Positions 53,525-57,721 of a stretch of DNA of 57,721 nucleotides are shown piece by piece. The stretch covers positions 1-57,721 of the forward strand of contig NZ_SPVG01000210.1 of the NCBI RefSeq assembly GCF_004614165.1, in the 5' to 3' direction. Source of the DNA: Duganella callida. Its GTDB lineage: Bacteria > Pseudomonadota > Gammaproteobacteria > Burkholderiales > Burkholderiaceae_D. The position numbers were made by a program, and so were the translations under genes. Positions within the stretch are counted from its first letter, which is position 1; every line of letters begins with the position of its first letter. Below the pieces are notes generated by a model that was not told the origin of the DNA, did no database searches, and was given only the letters and a program-made list of their open reading frames with translations.

Positions 53525-55228
53525 TCAGGCCGGCTGCCGCCAGGTGCGCTCCTGGCCCCCGCGGCGCTCGAGGAAATACGCGGCCTGGAAGGCGAAGCCC
53601 AGCTTCTCGATGACGTGGCGCGACGGGCCGTTGTCGGCCAGTACCATGATGTAGGCATATTGCGTGGCCGGACTGGCGAAGGCGTCGCGCAGCATGCGGC
53701 TCAGCGTCAGGCGGTAGTAGCCGCGGCCGCGCCAGTCGGGATGCGAATAAAAATCGTACAGCGTGACGCTGCCTTCCGGCAGCTCGATCTGCTGCTTGAC
53801 TTCCGTCATATAGGACGCGCTCTGGCGCGACATCCAGCCGCTGTGCGCCAGCTGGCCGTCGACGCAAATGGTGTAGGCCTGGGTGCCGGCTTCCAGCCGC
53901 TCCAGCGCGCTCGACAGATAGGCGTCGCGCGATTGCCAGCTCTCTCCCGGTTCGAAACAGAGCAGATCGTCGATGGCGTTGACGCGCACCTGGCCATCCG
54001 CCGCCAGGGCATCGACCAGGCTGCGCTCGGCACGGTAGACCCGGTATTCGCGCGTGAAGTCGCGCCGGCTTTGCAGCTTGCGGCGGATGCTGCCCACATT
54101 GATGCGGCTTAGCCGGTCGCGCCAGGCGCGCACCTGCGCCGGCGTGATGCCGACCTGACCCAAGCCCGCTTTCAAACGGGCCGCGATGACCTGCTTCGCC
54201 ACCGCGCTGCGGCGCGCGCCGGCCTGACGGTACAGCATCAGGTCGAACACTTCGTCATGGCTGTTGGCGAAGCGCTCTTTCCAGGCGTCGCCACCTGGCG
54301 TCAGGTCCAGCATTTCGACGCCTTGCCGGACCAGATAGTCCGACAGCTGCATCAGGTGCAGCTTGCCGGGCGAGTGTTCGGCCAGGAAGGGCGAGGAAAT
54401 CAGCATGCCGAGGTGCACCGTCTTGCCGCTCAGCGTGCCCCAGAAGGCGGCGATCGGCTGCTGATCCAGATAGCTGGCGGTGACGCACAACTGGTCGCCG
54501 GCCAGCGCGAACTGCGCCAGATGAAAGGCGCGCTTGTGCGGATCCTCGCGGAAAGGCGCGGTCTGGTTGATGGCGGACTGGCGGAAATCGTAATAGCGTA
54601 TCAGCTCGTCGAAAATCCGCTCCAGCTCGGCGATGTCGGTGATGCGCCGGAAGCTCAGCTCGCCCAATTTTTTCAGGCGGTTGAAGCGGCTTTTGTTGCT
54701 TTTCTTGGCGGCCGAGGCGGCGATTTCGGCGGCATCGAGCCGCATCAGCGGGCGCGGGCAGCCGCGCGCCAGCACGCGATCGGCGCCGATGGCGTCCCGC
54801 AGCAGGGCCGCCGCGCGCGCGCTGCGCAGGTATTTGAAGCGCAGGGAGACGAAGGACAGGCGCGCGCACAGGCAGCGCCAGGCGGCGGCGACGAATCCGG
54901 CTTCCAGTTCCGGCAGGCACAGCCAGCCGTGATATTCGGCCTGATGCTGACCCGCATGGACCAGTGCGCCGTCGCCGTCATGCGCCAGCGGCCACAGCGC
55001 GGCCAGTGTGCCGTCCGCCGCGCGTTGCAGCAGCAGCACCGGGCGCCAGTCGGCGGCGTAGCTGCGGTACCAGGCAAGGGCAAATCCCGGCGTCTGAAAA
55101 CCGCTGGCCTCGGGCACGCGCGCGTGCAGTTGCCGCCATTCCGCGCGGAAGCCGGCATCTTCCAGCAGCGCGGCGGCCGCGGTTCCTTCCAGATAGTCGA
55201 TGGGCATCATGGTCATTCCCGAAATCAT
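53525..55228 (-). CDS. Two-domain acyltransferase: BioF2-like plus GNAT
   Basis: This gene encodes 567 residues. Residues about 150-340 have the BioF2 pattern (NKSRFNRLKKLGELSF, YYDFRQSAINQTAPF, AAFWGTLSGKTVHLGMLISSPF, MLDLTPGGDAWKERFAN). Residues about 380-560 form a separate GNAT domain with SHPDWRGRGYYRLTLSRML (acetyl-CoA loop) and ADNGPSRHVIEKLGF. Thus two transfer sites lie in one protein. The ATG overlaps the stop of the upstream ligase-like gene (ATGA at 55225-55228). Confidence 0.82.
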   Translation of the reverse strand: MISGMTMMPIDYLEGTAAAALLEDAGFRAEWRQLHARVPEASGFQTPGFALAWYRSYAADWRPVLLLQRAADGTLAALWPLAHDGDGALVHAGQHQAEYHGWLCLPELEAGFVAAAWRCLCARLSFVSLRFKYLRSARAAALLRDAIGADRVLARGCPRPLMRLDAAEIAASAAKKSNKSRFNRLKKLGELSFRRITDIAELERIFDELIRYYDFRQSAINQTAPFREDPHKRAFHLAQFALAGDQLCVTASYLDQQPIAAFWGTLSGKTVHLGMLISSPFLAEHSPGKLHLMQLSDYLVRQGVEMLDLTPGGDAWKERFANSHDEVFDLMLYRQAGARRSAVAKQVIAARLKAGLGQVGITPAQVRAWRDRLSRINVGSIRRKLQSRRDFTREYRVYRAERSLVDALAADGQVRVNAIDDLLCFEPGESWQSRDAYLSSALERLEAGTQAYTICVDGQLAHSGWMSRQSASYMTEVKQQIELPEGSVTLYDFYSHPDWRGRGYYRLTLSRMLRDAFASPATQYAYIMVLADNGPSRHVIEKLGFAFQAAYFLERRGGQERTWRQPA

Positions 55229-57669
55229 GTATCGGCCGCGGCTTCCACGTGCAGCCGCCGGCGCTGGCGCGACCGCCGCGGCGACGCGGCCATCGCACGT
55301 TGCGGTCGCAGGCTGGCGGCGTACAGCACCATGAAGAACACCAGCGTCAGGCGCGGCACGTCGAACAGGCTGTCGAACAGGCCGACCAGCAGAAAACCCG
55401 CCATGGCGGCCAGCGCGATCGTCGCGGTGCTGTCGCCATTCAGGCCGCGCATGGCGAGGCTGGCGAAGCTGGCCGATAACAACAGTCCCAGGGCTGCGGC
55501 GCCGACCGCGCCCAACTCGAAATAGCTGTTGACATAGAAATTCTTGATGTGCCAGGGGAAGTGGTTCCGGTCGCTGCTGAAGAACCAGTGATTGCTGGTG
55601 GCCGAGAAGCCACCGTTACTGAGCAGTTCCGCGCCGCTGTCGAGGTCGCGCAGGCTGAGGTTGTCGACGTCGGCGTAGCCCTGTTTGCCATCGACCGCCA
55701 TTTCGAACTGGGTCGGCGTGGCGGCCGGCCAGATCTGGCCATTCAGCGCCACCTCGTAATGCTGCCACTGGCCATCGGGCGCGCGCAGTTTGAGTTTTGG
55801 GTAGGCGCAGTTTTCGGGGTACAGCAGCCAGCGCGCGCAGACGCCGGCAAAGAAAACGGCGTCGGCGCTGCTGCGCCGCAGGTCGAAGCTGAGGCTGTAA
55901 CGGCCGCCGGTGCGCGCCGGCACATGCTGCAACATGCGCAGCACTTCGCCGTAGCCCGCTTCGTAGCGCGCCGTGCCCAGCCGCAGGTAGCGCCCGTGTT
56001 CGGTTTGCTCGTCCTGATAGCTGTAGCTGCCGGGGATTTCGCCATGCAGGTTTTTCCAGAAATAGGTGCGCGGGTAGGCGCCCAGACCCATGCCGAAGGC
56101 GGTGGTGGCCAGGTCGGGCTGCATCATCAGCACCGCTTCATTCCAGTGGCGCAGGCGCACGCCGGCGTCCGCGCCGACGGTGGCGAAGCGCTCGGTGAAG
56201 TAGTAGCTGCTGGTGATCGGAATCAGCATCGCCAGCACGATGCCGCTGAACAGGGCGGCGGTCGTGGTCTGGCGATCCAGGCGCAGCAGCGGACCGGCGC
56301 CGCCGCGGTTGAGCAGCACCAGGCCGGCGGCGATGGCGACCAGCAGCACGCTGTCCGGCGCCGCCCGCACGCCGCCCCAGTGGACCGCCACCAGCACCGC
56401 GCTCAAACCCAGCGACGGTGCCGCGGCCATCGCCAGCGCCATGCCGCGCGAACGCAGCGCCGGGACGGCGCTGAACAGCAGGACGGCGCCGAGGCCAGAT
56501 AGCGTGGCGGACAGCCCGAACGCCAGGTAGGCGCCCTTGACCACACCGCCATACGTCAGCGCCAGATCGATGCCGCAAAGCAGCACCGTGAAACCGATCA
56601 CGGCGGCGGACAGTCTCGGCCGTTCCGGCGTGCCGGCCAGCACCAGCGCGGCCGCCAGCACGATCAGCGCCGCCGCCAGGCCACGGTAGCCGCCGGTGGC
56701 AAACACGCGGTATAGCGCAAAGCTGATCACGGTCAGCACCACGGCCGCGCCCAGTACCGTGCGCCAGTTGATCCTGTCGCCGCGCAGCCGATGGCCGAAG
56801 GACAGCAGCGCCACCACGGCCAGCGCGCCGCCATAGGCCAGATAGATGTCGCGCGAGAACAGGGCGAAGCCGGCGAAGCTGCCCAGGGCCAGCAATAGCA
56901 GTCCCGACACCAGCCGCGTGCGCGCGCGATGCTGGTCGGCATGGCTGCGGGCGTCGTGCAGCCAGAACAGGACGAACGGCAGGCTGATGGCGAGGTAGGC
57001 GTCCAGCGCGGCGCCGCCGGTGTGCATGGCGGAAAATGGCGCGGTCGGGCGGTAGTCGGCGGAAAAGTTCAGCAGGCCGGGGAAGGTGTTGCGTTCCCAC
57101 AGCACGGCCAGGCAGGTGCCCGCCAGCCCGATCAGCATGCCCGGCACGAAGTAGCGCATCAGCCAGTCGGGATCGCGGGCGGCGCTGCGACGCATCAGCG
57201 GCAGCAGGACGAGCGCCCACAGATAGCCCTTGGCGGTGCGCAGGCTGTTGTAAGGGCTGTTGTAGTTGGTGAAGGCGTTGGCGTCCAGCGGCGGCAGCGG
57301 CTGCAGGCCGATCCACGTGCTGATGGCGACGCACAGCATCAGCAGCACCAGCAGGCCACGCTGCCACGGCGGCAGCGCCAGCAGCGGCGGCCGGGTGTCG
57401 AGCCGCCAGTAGCCGACGGCCGCGCACAGCAGCAGCAGCAGGTCCAGGTCTTCCAGAAAGATCGAACCGGTCCAGGGCGCGAAGTCCAGCAGCGGCAGCA
57501 GCGCCGGCGCCAGCAGCAGCCACAGGCCGGGGCGGTACAGCAATACGGCGCCGACCGCCAGCAGCAGCCCGGCCAGCAGACGCTTGTCGGCCGGATAGAC
57601 GGCGGCGGCGCCGACCAGCAGGGCGGTCAGCAGCAGCGCCAGCAGTTTGCTGAACAGCCGGGCCATCAT
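55225..57669 (-). CDS. Wzy/O-antigen-ligase-like membrane protein with extra periplasmic domain
   Basis: This gene encodes 814 residues, much longer than the usual 400-450. About fourteen membrane segments are seen. A soluble insertion (about 570-720) contains YSLSFDLRRSSADAVFF, WQHYEVALNG and YADVDNLSLRDLDSGAELLSNGGF, which reads like a beta-sandwich carbohydrate-binding module, ahead of FPWHIKNFYVNSYFELG and the last helices. Such proteins polymerise or ligate lipid-linked repeats. The start overlaps the upstream stop (ATGA); ATG 57666 is an alternative. Confidence 0.8.
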   Translation of the reverse strand: MMARLFSKLLALLLTALLVGAAAVYPADKRLLAGLLLAVGAVLLYRPGLWLLLAPALLPLLDFAPWTGSIFLEDLDLLLLLCAAVGYWRLDTRPPLLALPPWQRGLLVLLMLCVAISTWIGLQPLPPLDANAFTNYNSPYNSLRTAKGYLWALVLLPLMRRSAARDPDWLMRYFVPGMLIGLAGTCLAVLWERNTFPGLLNFSADYRPTAPFSAMHTGGAALDAYLAISLPFVLFWLHDARSHADQHRARTRLVSGLLLLALGSFAGFALFSRDIYLAYGGALAVVALLSFGHRLRGDRINWRTVLGAAVVLTVISFALYRVFATGGYRGLAAALIVLAAALVLAGTPERPRLSAAVIGFTVLLCGIDLALTYGGVVKGAYLAFGLSATLSGLGAVLLFSAVPALRSRGMALAMAAAPSLGLSAVLVAVHWGGVRAAPDSVLLVAIAAGLVLLNRGGAGPLLRLDRQTTTAALFSGIVLAMLIPITSSYYFTERFATVGADAGVRLRHWNEAVLMMQPDLATTAFGMGLGAYPRTYFWKNLHGEIPGSYSYQDEQTEHGRYLRLGTARYEAGYGEVLRMLQHVPARTGGRYSLSFDLRRSSADAVFFAGVCARWLLYPENCAYPKLKLRAPDGQWQHYEVALNGQIWPAATPTQFEMAVDGKQGYADVDNLSLRDLDSGAELLSNGGFSATSNHWFFSSDRNHFPWHIKNFYVNSYFELGAVGAAALGLLLSASFASLAMRGLNGDSTATIALAAMAGFLLVGLFDSLFDVPRLTLVFFMVLYAASLRPQRAMAASPRRSRQRRRLHVEAAADT

Positions 57670-57721
57670 TGCTGCCGGGTGGCGGCGGGCGTGTCGGCGG
57701 CCTTGCGCGCGGCCGGCGCCG
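57666..57721 (-). CDS. C-terminal end of the next upstream gene (partial)
   Basis: Only about 17 codons are visible, ending AADTPAATRQQ-stop. The stop (57668-57666) overlaps the ATG of the ligase-like gene, so it is part of the same minus-strand operon. No identity can be assigned. Confidence 0.45.
   Translation of the reverse strand, partial: APAARKAADTPAATRQQ

Overview
The window is high-GC DNA (except one low-GC island) whose gene content fits a betaproteobacterium of the Oxalobacteraceae, Massilia/Duganella/Telluria type. This is inferred from a PEP-CTERM/exosortase-type exopolysaccharide locus with prsK/prsR, a tyrosine-degradation pair, an RND efflux operon, and dense gene packing with many ATGA start/stop overlaps. 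No 16S gene or tRNA is visible, so the genus remains an inference.

Layout. 1-5262: a translationally coupled operon of three uncharacterised proteins, a PAP2-like membrane protein and a fatty acyl-AMP ligase/ACP/thioester-reductase fusion. 5306-7090: an M15 peptidase and an MBL-fold hydrolase. 7212-13579: a MexEF-OprN-like RND efflux operon with a small cytochrome c as its last gene. 13598-18344: a chromosomal integron, with intI on the minus strand, an attI-like site and seven attC sites (six clear, one with a non-canonical core) plus half of a damaged one, separating small low-GC cassettes. Several cassettes belong to families linked to immunity or inhibitor functions (LprI-like, NTF2-fold immunity, DUF6881, DUF4259). 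18375-19591: an inverted DUF1828-type/DUF6978-type pair, followed by a degraded scrap of a NodT-type efflux gene. 19918-27470: miscellaneous genes, including a beta-propeller diguanylate cyclase, a UPF0303 protein with a signal peptide, a frameshifted TonB-dependent receptor and an orphan HigA antitoxin beside a higB remnant. 27508-31106: fahA-hmgA and a divergent LysR regulator with a palindromic operator. 31113-32152: a ParD-like/methionine aminopeptidase operon with a palindromic promoter. 32181-33878: a hybrid histidine kinase. 34146-57721: a large exopolysaccharide region.

How the polysaccharide genes fit together. WecB (UDP-ManNAc), a TviB-type dehydrogenase and a TviC/WbpP-type epimerase (UDP-GalNAc and its uronic acid) would supply precursors. 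The EpsB/TIGR03013-type phosphosugar transferase would start the repeat unit on undecaprenyl phosphate. Acyltransferase-3, MBOAT and SGNH-like proteins, two deacetylases and several BioF2/GNAT proteins would decorate it. The 814-residue Wzy/O-antigen-ligase-like protein would polymerise or ligate it. PrsK/PrsR is the known two-component pair that controls PEP-CTERM genes through sigma-54. The exosortase itself is not in this window.

The most interesting features are the integron with its immunity-flavoured cassettes and odd core sites, the ParD-like/MAP operon with a textbook autoregulatory promoter, the FAAL-reductase operon with unknown partners, and the structured 5' leader before the polysaccharide transferase gene. 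All family assignments are by eye from protein sequence; no database search was run.
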